Assembly: GCA_003427395.1 (NCBI GenBank)
Contig: BFEA01000009.1
Location: 4,731,957-4,774,780 of the forward strand
Direction of reading: 5' to 3'
DNA: 42,824 bases
Source: Chara braunii
Taxonomy: Eukaryota > Streptophyta > Charophyceae > Charales > Characeae
Part shown: positions 17,971-26,399 of the stretch, one piece after another
Numbering within the stretch: the first letter of the stretch is position 1
Layout: every line of letters starts with the position of its first letter
Position numbers and translations under genes: made by a program
The notes under the pieces: generated by a model
Database searches by the model: none
What the model saw: the letters and a program-made list of their open reading frames with translations, nothing else
Told to the model about the DNA's origin: nothing

Positions 17971-19755
17971 TTGTCTCGCAGGGCAGATTACCTAGGTGCG
18001 CTGAGCCTTTCCGAGGACGTTACTCGATCCTTGGGGAAAGCCTACAAGGAAGACCCCATCACGATGGACATCATCAACAAACAGGAGGCCAAAGACAAGG
18101 CCACCACTGACGAGTTTGTGATGGTGGATGGATTACTCTTTCTTGAGAAGGCAGGGTTTAAACGGCTAGTTGTTCCATCTAGAGAAATTTGGCGTAGTTT
18201 ATTCTTAGGTGATTGTCACGACGCAACGGGACATTTCGGCTATAAGAAGACCAATGCTAATTTAGTACAACGATTCAGGTGGCCTAACATGTTGGACGAT
18301 GCAAAGAAGTACGTACAGACCTGCCAGGTCTGTCAGCGGAACAAGCCGCGAACTCAAGCTCCGCTTGGGTTACTCAAGCCTCTACCCATTCCTGCTGGCC
18401 CGGGACAGAGTATCTCCATGGACTTCATGGATACTCTCGTGACCAGCATGAATGGGAAGAGGCACATCTTCGTCATAGTTGATAGGTTCACTAAGTTTGC
18501 TCGACTAATTGCCGTGTCGGAGACTGCCACGACTGAACACGTCATCAAGTTATTCATGGATAACTGGGTGCGTGACTTTGGGCTGCCAAAGACAACCGTT
18601 AGTGATAGAGATGTGCATTTCACAAGTGAGATGTTGAAGAAGGACGCTGAACACATGGGCAGCCAACTCCAAACGAGTTCTGGGAATTATCCCGAAGGCA
18701 ATGGGCAGGCTGAAGAAATGAACCGGGTGGTGCAGCATCTGCTGAAGCATTATATTAAGCCCAGCCAAGATGACTGGGATGAGAAGTTACCTCTCATCGC
18801 CAGTCTGTACAATAACGTTGTACACAGCACCACAGGGGTCACCCCGAATCAGCTGCATCTGGGGTGGAAGCCTAGATCTGCACCAGACTTCCTCCTTCCT
18901 GAAAACCAACCTGCTGCAACTCCTGGAACCATTGAATTTGGTGTCCAGTACGAGAAGTTGCTGCAGCAAGCTGTCGAGAACATCAAGAAGTCTCAGGAAG
19001 CAATGATTGCTTATGAGAACAAGCTAGTCTCCACATTTCAGGTAGAGGAACGTGTCTGGGTTAAGGCTAGTGAACTGGGACAGGAGTTCGGCATCTCTAG
19101 GAAACTAATGACTCAGTACTTCGGTCCCTGGGAACTCCTGGACATTGTGGGTAGTGAGATGGATGGTCCCTCGTACGTCAATCGTATCCCTGGTCACTTA
19201 CACACTTACCCTGTTTTCCATGCCTCAAAGCTCGCTCCTTTCGCTGAGATAGAACAGTTCCCATCACGAGGATTTATGCTTCCCCCAACCATGGATGGCC
19301 ACGTGGATGTCAACGATATCCTGGAGCATAGAGACATGCCTGTTCCCAAGCCCTTTAACTGCTCCTCTGGACTAATTTACCCTCTAACTTCGGCAAATCA
19401 AGAGAAAATTTGGTTCAGGATGGTGCGCAAGGTCACACTATGGGCCATATGGAAGGAGAGACGTAGCAGAACACTGGATTGCACGAAGAACCCACGGGAG
19501 AAAGTGTGGGCGGCAACCAAAGAGATGATTGAAGCGGAAATCCTCTGTCATTGTAGGAAGGTTAAACTCTGGGTGCAGAACAGTCCAGAGACAGAACAGG
19601 TGACGCTTGCCAAATTCAAGAGGGTCTGGTTGGTAGGTGATATGAAATGGCTAAATGGGCACGTTTTAAGATGGAAAGAGTGGCACAATTCTGTCAAGTC
19701 TGTAGGCCAGCAGAATACCCAGGTACATGAGGAACCATCTCCAATCTGGGCCTAG
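17971..19755 (+). CDS. Intact E1 integrase frame fused to LINE C-terminal sequence (594 codons)
   Basis: The integrase inserts the retrotransposon cDNA into chromosomal DNA. Seen in order are the HHCC zinc finger (His83, His88, Cys118, Cys121), then the catalytic triad Asp151, Asp212 and Glu248 in DD35E spacing, then the C-terminal DNA-binding part with GPWELLDIVG and YPVFHASKLAPF. From about residue 462 the similarity to the E2 and E4 integrase tails ends and the frame continues into LINE-like sequence (TLWAIWKERRSRTL). The fusion is continuous to TAG at 19753. The listed start is the first methionine codon in a frame that opens upstream in RNase H-like sequence (ADALSRRADY), so it is not a natural start. 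Integrase alone could be active in principle; expression is unknown. Confidence 0.85.
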   Translation: MSRRADYLGALSLSEDVTRSLGKAYKEDPITMDIINKQEAKDKATTDEFVMVDGLLFLEKAGFKRLVVPSREIWRSLFLGDCHDATGHFGYKKTNANLVQRFRWPNMLDDAKKYVQTCQVCQRNKPRTQAPLGLLKPLPIPAGPGQSISMDFMDTLVTSMNGKRHIFVIVDRFTKFARLIAVSETATTEHVIKLFMDNWVRDFGLPKTTVSDRDVHFTSEMLKKDAEHMGSQLQTSSGNYPEGNGQAEEMNRVVQHLLKHYIKPSQDDWDEKLPLIASLYNNVVHSTTGVTPNQLHLGWKPRSAPDFLLPENQPAATPGTIEFGVQYEKLLQQAVENIKKSQEAMIAYENKLVSTFQVEERVWVKASELGQEFGISRKLMTQYFGPWELLDIVGSEMDGPSYVNRIPGHLHTYPVFHASKLAPFAEIEQFPSRGFMLPPTMDGHVDVNDILEHRDMPVPKPFNCSSGLIYPLTSANQEKIWFRMVRKVTLWAIWKERRSRTLDCTKNPREKVWAATKEMIEAEILCHCRKVKLWVQNSPETEQVTLAKFKRVWLVGDMKWLNGHVLRWKEWHNSVKSVGQQNTQVHEEPSPIWA

Positions 19756-19834
19756 AAAAGCATCCAAGGTACATGCACGACAGGCGGCAGCCGATGTTTC
19801 ACATGGAACAGATGGAAACAATATATTATTCTTG

Positions 19835-19933
19835 TTTAGGGTTTAGGGTGCGGGTTTTGACAGAAACAAGACAAGCAGGGGTTAGAATGCTAAGGGATTT
19901 CATGAGGCTCATATGCGGGGTTTAGGGTTTAGA
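19835..19933. repeat. Short TTTAGGG (plant telomere-type) repeats
   Basis: Two tandem TTTAGGG units occur at 19835-19848 and about two further units at 19917-19933, both in the LINE 3' untranslated region. They match the plant telomere repeat, but two units at each place are too few to call an interstitial telomere. Confidence 0.6.
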
Positions 19934-20086
19934 CAGAATTGGCAGCACTTGTACCTTCTCGGACCTTTCTTGCTATTCATGTTTTATCTGACAGGTGCTT
20001 ATAGTAGTCCCGAGAGGAAAGGTGGAAGCAGGGCATACTGACAGTCAATGCTCCACGATGTTGGAGTAATCAAATGCTGATCAGGG

Positions 20087-20109
20087 TTCCTTCGGCCTCA
20101 CCGAAGGAA
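20087..20109 (+). other. 9-bp hairpin in LINE 3' UTR
   Basis: TTCCTTCGG and CCGAAGGAA form a perfect 9-bp stem with the 5-base loop CCTCA, 110 bases before the poly(A) tract. A 3' stem-loop is used by some LINEs for template recognition by their reverse transcriptase. That role is inference here. Confidence 0.7.
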
Positions 20110-20298
20110 GCATGAGGGTGTTCTATGCTGTATTTATTTTTCCTGACTTGCTGGTGGAATAGGTATCAGAGTGATGCTCCCCAGAATAGAAATGGCGCCA
20201 GGGCCATAAGGACCTGTTTAAAAAAAAAAAAAAAAAAAAAAAAATTGCAAACTACAAAGTATAATAATTCCCAGATATGGCTGAATCATACATGCGGC

Positions 20299-20369
20299 GC
20301 ATCACGTACGCGCAATTTCCGCACGTGCGCTGCATAGCGCACGCGCACACGTGTTAGCGTACGTGATGC
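20299..20369. repeat. Nested palindrome (13-bp outer and 7-bp inner arms)
   Basis: GCATCACGTACGC at 20299-20311 is perfectly complementary to GCGTACGTGATGC at 20357-20369. Inside, CGTGCGC (20324-20330) pairs with GCGCACG (20337-20343) around TGCATA. The sequence could fold as a cruciform or long hairpin. It lies between the LINE poly(A) tail and the E2 LTR and encodes nothing recognisable. Confidence 0.85.
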
Positions 20370-20553
20370 AACACAATTACGACTTAAAATTAAAAAAAAT
20401 CAAAAGGGCAGGCTGTGGTAACCAAATGTGTGCATCCCTTTTGGAAATTGTAAGTGCACAGAAAAGAAAGTAATTGGGGCCACATCGTACTGCTCATTGG
20501 ATCTAGTCTCTTTTCCAAGGGCTCCCCTGCAGAAAAATAGCAGGGATCCCATG
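20370..20553. other. Spacer before E2, no gene
   Basis: Non-coding sequence with no match to the E3 integrase region, which matters because E2 is not flanked on both sides by the same element. A 6-bp CCCTGC/GCAGGG hairpin occurs at about 20526-20545. Confidence 0.5.
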
Positions 20554-21627
20554 TGCGAGGCCACGGCCTCTAAGAGCCCCAGAAGGCCCCTATTTTTGCA
20601 GCACGTCGGCCGCCCTAAGTGAAGGCAGGCTCGACGAGGCCCTCAGGGCCCTTTTCTGGCCACCACGCAACTCAGGGAAATTCAGGCAGTTGCCCAGCGC
20701 CAGTTGGTTGAATGAACCCAGGCCCTGGGCCGCCTGTGCGAATGTACGTGAAGCAGGCCCGGGGCTGGATACGGGTATCGGGCCAAACANNNNNNNNNNN
20801 NNNNNNNNNNNNNNNNNNNNNNNNNNNNNNNNNNNNNNNNNNNNNNNNNNNNNNNNNNNNNNNNNNNNNNNNNNNNNNNNNNNNNNNNNNNNNNNNNNNN
20901 NNNNNNNNNNNNNNNNNNNNNNNNNNNNNNNNNNNNNNNNNNNNNNNNNNNNNNNNNNNNNNNNNNNNNNNNNNNNNNNNNNNNNNNNNNNNNNNNNNNN
21001 NNNNNNNNNNNNNNNNNNNNNNNNNNNNNNNNNNNNNNNNNNNNNNNNNNNNNNNNNNNNNNNNNNNNNNNNNNNNNNNNNNNNNNNNNNNNNNNNNNNN
21101 NNNNNNNNNNNNNNNNNNNNNNNNNNNNNNNNNNNNNNNNNNNNNNNNNNNNNNNNNNNNNNNNNNNNNNNNNNNNNNNNNNNNNNNNNNNNNNNNNNNN
21201 NNNNNNNNNNNNNNNNNNNNNNNNNNNNNNNNNNNNNNNNNNNNNNNNNNNNNNNNNNNNNNNNNNNNNNNNNNNNNNNNNNNNNNNNNNNNNNNNNNNN
21301 NNNNNNNNNNNNNNNNNNNNNNNNNNNNNNNNNNNNNNNNNNNNNNNNNNNNNNNNNNNNNNNNNNNNNNNNNNNNNNNNNNNNNNNNNNNNNNNNNNNN
21401 NNNNNNNNNNNNNNNNNNNNNNNNNNNNNNNNNNNNNNNATCAACTCTGGTTCTTCGTTGATGATGATGGGACTACTTCAGCATTGTCAATTATGACCTC
21501 TTGGTGTGTTCTTATTTGGTGCATCTCGTGATGCCATTCTGCTGTTGGTTCGAGGTCAAGACTATCTGGACTCGTATGTATGATGCTGTTTGATTGCTGG
21601 AGTTCGCCACTACTCATCTTCCTTGCA
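20554..21627 (+). repeat. E2 5' LTR (contains assembly gap)
   Basis: The LTR begins TGCGAGGCC and ends CCTTGCA, giving TG...CA ends. It matches 25480-26397 on both sides of the N run. Three bases later comes the primer binding site. Confidence 0.85.
20790..21439. other. Assembly gap (650 N)
   Basis: The gap lies inside the E2 5' LTR. The matching interval of the 3' LTR, 25716-26212, is 497 bp, so the true missing length is probably nearer 500 than 650 bases and the missing sequence is probably LTR sequence. Confidence 0.95.
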
Positions 21628-21630
21628 ATT

Positions 21631-21642
21631 TGGTATCGGAGC
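21631..21642 (+). other. E2 primer binding site
   Basis: TGGTATCGGAGC differs by one base from TGGTATCAGAGC, the complement of the 3' end of plant initiator methionine tRNA, which primes minus-strand synthesis in many plant LTR elements. It is spaced three bases from the LTR end. Confidence 0.85.
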
Positions 21643-22878
21643 TGTGGTTCGATTGCGCTCATCTGGCGCTTGTCTTCTGCCTTATGCGGTACATACATGC
21701 GGTCTGCTGGGCGAGTTTGGCAGTAAGTGGTGTGTAGTGAGGAGGGTGGAGACGAGTGTGTGGCGACCCAGGAGGTGAGGGGAATCGCCAGGAAGGCTAC
21801 GTGAGGTGAATGTGGTCTGGACAGTGTGATGAGAACTATCTAATGTGCGATTGATGCTGAGGTGGAATGGTGAATAATGCTGGTTGTGCCGATGCAGTGA
21901 CTGGTCATCGCAATCGCCATTTGGTCATCTGGTGAGATTATCTCTGTGGTTGGGGGCAGCTAAATGAGGTACGTTGCTCTTAACNTTATCTTCCCTCTCC
22001 AACACTTCTTACCGTGAGGTTGTGTGTTCCTTNTTGAGAGTCCTCTCATCGTGAGGTGTCGAGTGCGCTCAACCTTGAGAGTCGGCAATGTTCTTGTGGA
22101 GCATCTGGGTGGAGATGGGCGAAGCTTTCTGAAGGGCCATGGACGAAGCACTGGGTCACGGTCACCATGCCAACCCACAGGGAGTAGAGCACGCATGCCT
22201 AAGCTCCTTGTCCTTTGTTCGGCTTGCTGCGCTGTTAGATGGGTACTACTGGGCAGGCCAGCCCTACAGGAAAGACGAGCACCCGACGTCTATAAATAAA
22301 CACAGGAAGGGGAACCATTGACTGTGATCGTTGTCCGGCTGCGACGTAAAATAATTCCTGGAGTCACTTGGGGGCGGACGTTGAATTGCCCCTGGATCAG
22401 TCAATGGTTGGAAGGCACGCAGCACGCCGAGGATAAATATACGTGCAAGGCTGGCCGTCTCAGTGGATGCTCGGGGCACAGGGGTGGGCCGGACACACAC
22501 CTTTAGACACGCATTGCCCTCCAGATTGCTCAGGGACGCTGACGTCAAGAGATACTCACGGGAATTAAGGGAAGGGTTGATTCCAGGTGACAAGTTCGAG
22601 AAAATTCCATGCTGTCCTATACACACAAGTGATTCTATTTTTATGTTTTGATTAGTTAGATGGACTGCCATTGACATCTGGCAGACAGCATTAGTTAGAA
22701 CTGTTTATTGTTCCTGATGTTTCTGTTCGTGAACTAGTCATATTAAAAATAGTTTCAGTTGTAGGAATCTGACTTACCTGTTGACCTCAAGTGATATCTG
22801 CTCCGAAGTAGTCACCAATTAGTTAGTTGGTCCGTGCACTATGTTGTGGTAGACATCTTGAATGTTCTAGTGTAGACA
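21643..22878 (+). other. E2 leader, non-coding
   Basis: About 1.2 kb between the primer site and gag. Parts of it recur at 598-1006 and 13945-14229, which defines it as a family leader. Such regions usually carry packaging and dimerisation signals. Nothing specific is identified. Ambiguous bases lie at 21985 and 22033. Confidence 0.7.
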
Positions 22879-24588
22879 GTGCACAGCGCTGTAGCCTATG
22901 AGCCACGAGGAGAACACCAGAGAGGACGACCAAGGACTTTGCGATCAGCTAGGGGCCCGGTAGCCCACGTGTCTTCAGGACCGGGGGGTGATAGACATCT
23001 GTTCCGCCAGCAGAGGGAGAGACAGCAGGCACAGAGGAGGGCTAGAGCAGCCGAGGCCAGCCGGACTTTAATTAGTGAGGCCGGTGCTACAGCAGCCATG
23101 GCTACTACAGCCATGTCCACTTCTGCGCAGCAGACTTCCCAAGCCAGTAGTTCAAGTGTCGTCGGGTCAACGGTCGCGCAGACCGTGAGTCAGTCCAGTG
23201 GCTTAATGGCAAGCCAGGCAGCGGTGTTGACTCTAGAGGATGTCGCCATCCAGCAGGCAGCCCTGCAGGAGGCACAGCTACATCGGGCATTAGGGGAGAT
23301 AAAAGCGGAAAAAGAAAAGATGATCAGGAGAAGAGCCAGGATGCAGCGAAGAGAGGCAGACATAGAGGAGTTAGAAATGATGGACCTGACACATATGGAT
23401 GATGATGTGAGGGTAGTTAGGAAGGCCCTGCTAGGGGTTATAGAAATGCAGGAGCACCAAACTACCATCCTTCAGGACATTCAACAGAGCCTGGCCGTTC
23501 TGTCAGGCCGTGCTCAGGCAACACCATCACCAGCCGGGCCTGGTGCCTGGCCCGTGCCATATCCTCCCTTCTCTGTCCCACCGGTGACTGGGGTATCCCC
23601 ATATATAGCCCCGTCAACGGTTGCTATTGTTTCCATAGGCATGCCGCTGTCAGGAGGGGTAACAGCAGGGAGTAGTTTACAGGTTCCTGTACAGATAGTG
23701 TTTACTCCAAGTCCGTCACAGGTTGCGGTCACCACGCAGCCTGCTGTCTCGCAGCCAGTGCAGCCTCAGGGCACACAGCCCCAGCAGCTAGCACAGCAAC
23801 CTGTTTCACCGGGTCCACAGCCTGGAATGATGCAAGGACCGGGACAGACACAGAGGGTTCCGAAGACGACCATCGCCGCTCCCAAAACTTTTACAGGGGA
23901 CAAGAGAGGCGAGGACCTCGACACTTGGTTGAGGGCAGTGCCGGTCTACGTCAGGTGCAAACTCACCTTGCCGCACGAAGAAGTGCTTGTGGCTGCCTCC
24001 TACCTCGAGGGTAGTGCAGCGAGATGGTTGAGTGGTCTAGTGCAACTTCAAGGATATGGTCATGACTTCCGCGCTTGGGCAGCCTCCCAGAAATTGGAGG
24101 ACTTCCTGAAGATGGTGGAAGAGAGGTGGCATGATCCTCAGGAGGCTCAAAGGGCCACTGACGCGATCCTGACACTGCACACGCGGCAGTTTAAGTCAGT
24201 AAGGGAAGCCACCGACGCTGTTGAGCCTTTGATCTGTGTCCCTGGGGTACACTATGATCCTCAGGCCCTGTTGACTTCGTACCTGAGATGTTTTTTTCAG
24301 CCTCTCAGGAACCAGTTGGCAAAAGAGGCCAACATCAATATGCACAACTTCCCTTCATTTAGCAAGGTGGCCCTAGACCTGGAAGCAAAGATAGGGCATG
24401 GACAGGCACCCACTACGGAGGGGAGAACGAAGATACTGCCTCCCAACTGGAAGGCGAAGGGTCACTTAATGTTTGTCGGCAACGATGGTTCGACCATCGA
24501 GTTGGACGGCAACCTCCAGGAGGGAGTAGGTTTACCAGTGAGTTGTGGAAGGCCGCTGCTGCAGAGCAGGGCACCCAGTTGCAAATGA
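22879..24588 (+). CDS. gag: E2 gag, open reading frame
   Basis: An uninterrupted frame of 569 codons encodes the structural gag protein. An Arg/Gln-rich N-terminal part is followed by Ala/Ser/Gln-rich sequence, a probable coiled coil (about residues 120-215, with RALGEIKAEKEKMIRRRARM), a Pro/Gln-rich linker and a Retrotrans_gag-like domain (about residues 345-520, with FTGDKRGEDLDTWLRAVPVY and ASYLEGSAARWLSGL). The zinc knuckle is missing because the internal deletion removes it, and the last ~20 codons are integrase DNA read in the wrong frame. The first in-frame ATG is at 23098. An ATG at 22898 lies in another frame, so the natural start is uncertain and may have been lost by a frameshift. 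Confidence 0.85.
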   Translation: MHSAVAYEPRGEHQRGRPRTLRSARGPVAHVSSGPGGDRHLFRQQRERQQAQRRARAAEASRTLISEAGATAAMATTAMSTSAQQTSQASSSSVVGSTVAQTVSQSSGLMASQAAVLTLEDVAIQQAALQEAQLHRALGEIKAEKEKMIRRRARMQRREADIEELEMMDLTHMDDDVRVVRKALLGVIEMQEHQTTILQDIQQSLAVLSGRAQATPSPAGPGAWPVPYPPFSVPPVTGVSPYIAPSTVAIVSIGMPLSGGVTAGSSLQVPVQIVFTPSPSQVAVTTQPAVSQPVQPQGTQPQQLAQQPVSPGPQPGMMQGPGQTQRVPKTTIAAPKTFTGDKRGEDLDTWLRAVPVYVRCKLTLPHEEVLVAASYLEGSAARWLSGLVQLQGYGHDFRAWAASQKLEDFLKMVEERWHDPQEAQRATDAILTLHTRQFKSVREATDAVEPLICVPGVHYDPQALLTSYLRCFFQPLRNQLAKEANINMHNFPSFSKVALDLEAKIGHGQAPTTEGRTKILPPNWKAKGHLMFVGNDGSTIELDGNLQEGVGLPVSCGRPLLQSRAPSCK

Positions 24589-25440
24589 CTTCAGGGAATC
24601 ACCCAGAGGCCAACGGCCAGGCTGAGCAACTGAACCGCGCTGTACAACACCTGTTGAGGCATTACATCAAGCCCAACCAGGTGGACTGGGATGAGAAGCT
24701 TGCTCTCATCGCCAGTCTGTATAACAATGCGGTACACAACGCCACTCAGGTGAGCCCAAACAGTCTGCTACTGACTTTTAAGCCTAGACTACCATTGCTT
24801 CCTGAGAATCAGTCAACTGCTGCACCCGGTACATTAGAGTTTGCTTACCGCTATGAACAGAAGATGCAGCAGGCGGTAGAACAGATGCAGAAGGCACAGG
24901 CCGCGATGATAGAGTCCGAAAACAGACACCGCCGACCTTCTACATTTCAGGTTGGGGATAGAGTCTGGGTTAAGTCTTCAGAACTGGGATAGGAGTACGG
25001 GATATCCCGCAAACTCATGCCTCAGTACTTTGGACCTTGGGAAGTCTTGGACATCATCGGGACAGATCCGGATGGTCCATCATATGTTATTCGGATTCCT
25101 GGTCATCTCCGTACTTACCCTGTCTTTCACGCCTCCAAGCTGACACCTTTCAAAGAGACTAACCAATTTCCATCTCGTCGCTCAATGCTGCCCCCAACCA
25201 TGGACGGAGAGGTGGACATCGATGATATTGTGGATCACAAGAGCTGCCGGTATCAAGACCAGCAGGCAGGGGACGTCCTCCAAAACCGAAGCTGCAGTAC
25301 CGCATTCGGTTCCGGCATCACACTGATCCAAAGGAGGACTGCTGGTTCTAAGAGGGAAGAGCTCATGCAGACCGCTCCTCAGGTTGTAACTCAATATGAG
25401 AGATCTCTGCAGAAAGGAAAGCGCTCTATGATCGAAGATT
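24527..25440 (+). pseudogene. E2 integrase C-terminal fragment
   Basis: The segment starts at the FTSELWK part of the integrase core, so the second catalytic Asp is lost, but the third catalytic Glu is kept in NGQAEQLNRAVQHLLRHY. The C-terminal part follows, with FQVGDRVWVKSSELG, then TAG at 24990 where E1 has Gln, then FGPWEVLDIIG and a chromodomain-like tail that needs a frameshift near 25240 (KLQYRIRFRHHTDPKEDCWF). It is joined directly to gag DNA at about 24525. It encodes no functional enzyme. Confidence 0.88.
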
Positions 25441-25465
25441 GAGCTTCTAAGAGGACTGTTGAAGC

Positions 25466-25479
25466 TAAGGAGAAGGGAA
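25466..25479 (+). other. E2 polypurine tract
   Basis: The purine run AAGGAGAAGGGAA lies immediately before the TG that starts the 3' LTR, the normal place for the plus-strand primer of an LTR retrotransposon. Confidence 0.75.
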
Positions 25480-26397
25480 TGCGAGGCCTCTGTCTCTAAG
25501 AGCCCCACAAGGCCCCTATTTTTGCAGCCCGTCGGCCGCCCTAAGTGAAGGCAGGCTCGACGAGGCCCTCAGGGCCCTTTTCTGGCCACCACGCAACTCA
25601 GGGAAATTCAGGCAGTTGCGCAGCGCCAGTTGGTTGAATGAACCCAGGCCCTGGGCCGCCTGTACAAATGTACGTGAAGCAGGCCTGGGGCTGGATATGG
25701 GTATCGGGCCAAACAAAGGCCGAAAGCAGTTGGGCACATGCAACCACTTCAGGCCCAAGGCCTGCTTTCCTCGTGACTGGGCCTCAGGCTACCGGGGCAT
25801 ACTGGAAGCTTCCGGGACTGGACGCAGGCAGGCCACTTCGATATAGGGAAGGGTCTGCCTCCTCATTCGGTGTTCGGGTGCTGGCTGCATGCTGCGCAAG
25901 CGCTGCTGCTGCGCTATTTGCTGGCTGGCGCCTACGCTCTCACGGGCGAGTAGGGAGGAGCACGCAGCCATAGCCTAGCTGCGCTGCTATATGCTGGGTG
26001 AAGCGCAGGGTGGTACTTGGGTGCTAGTGGCATCTGTGAGTTGGGGAACGAGGTTGTGAGTGTAGCGCGAGACATACCTGGTGCTGAAGCGGGTGACATT
26101 GGTCGCCATATGCTCGTACTTCGGGGACGTTGTTGATGTCATCTTTCTGCTTCGTAGTATAGGCTAGATAGGATCCGCCACATGTAGTCTGGGCGCCGAG
26201 CGCCAATAGGATATCAACTCTGGTTCTTCGTTGATGATGATGGGACTACTTCAGCATTGTCAATTATGACCTCTTGGTGTGTTCTTATTTGGTGCATCTC
26301 GTGATGCAATTCTGCTGTTGGTTCGAGGTCAAGACTATCTGGACTCATATGTATGATGCTGTTTGATTGCTGGAGTTCGCTACTACTCATCTTCCTT
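25480..26397 (+). repeat. E2 3' LTR
   Basis: This copy is complete from TGCGAGGCC to CATCTTCCTT but lacks the final GCA found in the 5' LTR. At CCTT it passes directly into E3 integrase sequence. It supplies the likely content of the gap in the 5' LTR. Confidence 0.88.
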
Positions 26398-26399
26398 AT

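Larger units (their letters stand above)
13945..19355 (+). mobile_element. E1: degenerate Ty3/gypsy retrotransposon, no LTRs seen
   Basis: The order leader, gag, zinc knuckle, protease, RT, RNase H, integrase and chromodomain-like linker is that of Ty3/gypsy elements. Frameshifts and stops divide gag, protease, RT and RNase H, but the integrase frame is intact. A MITE-like sequence lies in the leader, and a LINE tail replaces the 3' end from about 19356. No 5' or 3' LTR is recognised next to it. It is a diverged relative of E2. Confidence 0.85.
19356..20244 (+). mobile_element. 5'-truncated LINE 3' end with poly(A) tail
   Basis: The C-terminal peptide contains RKVTLWAIWKERRSRTL, resembling the segment after the RT domain in plant LINE (L1-type) ORF2 proteins. 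A TAG stop at 19753-19755, a 3' untranslated region of about 465 bp and 25 A residues at 20220-20244 follow. Severe 5' truncation plus a poly(A) tail is the usual product of target-primed reverse transcription. The left boundary is inferred from loss of similarity to other gypsy integrase tails. A target-site duplication was not identified. Confidence 0.65.
20554..26397 (+). mobile_element. E2: LTR-bounded gypsy internal-deletion derivative
   Basis: Two homologous LTRs (20554-21627 and 25480-26397) bound a primer binding site, a 1.2-kb leader, an open gag and the last part of integrase. Protease, RT, RNase H and the N-terminal and first catalytic parts of integrase are missing. The element could not move alone but keeps LTRs, primer site, polypurine tract and gag, as expected for a derivative dependent on partner copies. 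Its right LTR end is imperfect and abuts E3. Confidence 0.88.

Noticed and set aside
19835-19933. Interstitial telomere from chromosome fusion
   Set aside because: Only about two TTTAGGG units at each place, inside a LINE 3' UTR; too short for a fusion relic.
20160-20175. GGTATCAGAGTGATG as a primer binding site for another LTR element
   Set aside because: It lies inside the LINE 3' UTR just before poly(A), has no LTR end beside it and matches the tRNA complement only partly.
20590-21496. Long open frames across the N run
   Set aside because: They consist mainly of unknown bases in an assembly gap and have no sequence support.
24990-24992. Possible reassigned genetic code (UAG read as Gln) because a TAG in E2 integrase aligns with Gln in E1 and TAG is the commonest in-frame stop
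   Set aside because: Other in-frame stops replace Glu (near 31055 and at 27397), Arg (26635) and Cys (38676), not Gln, so they are ordinary nonsense mutations in decaying elements.
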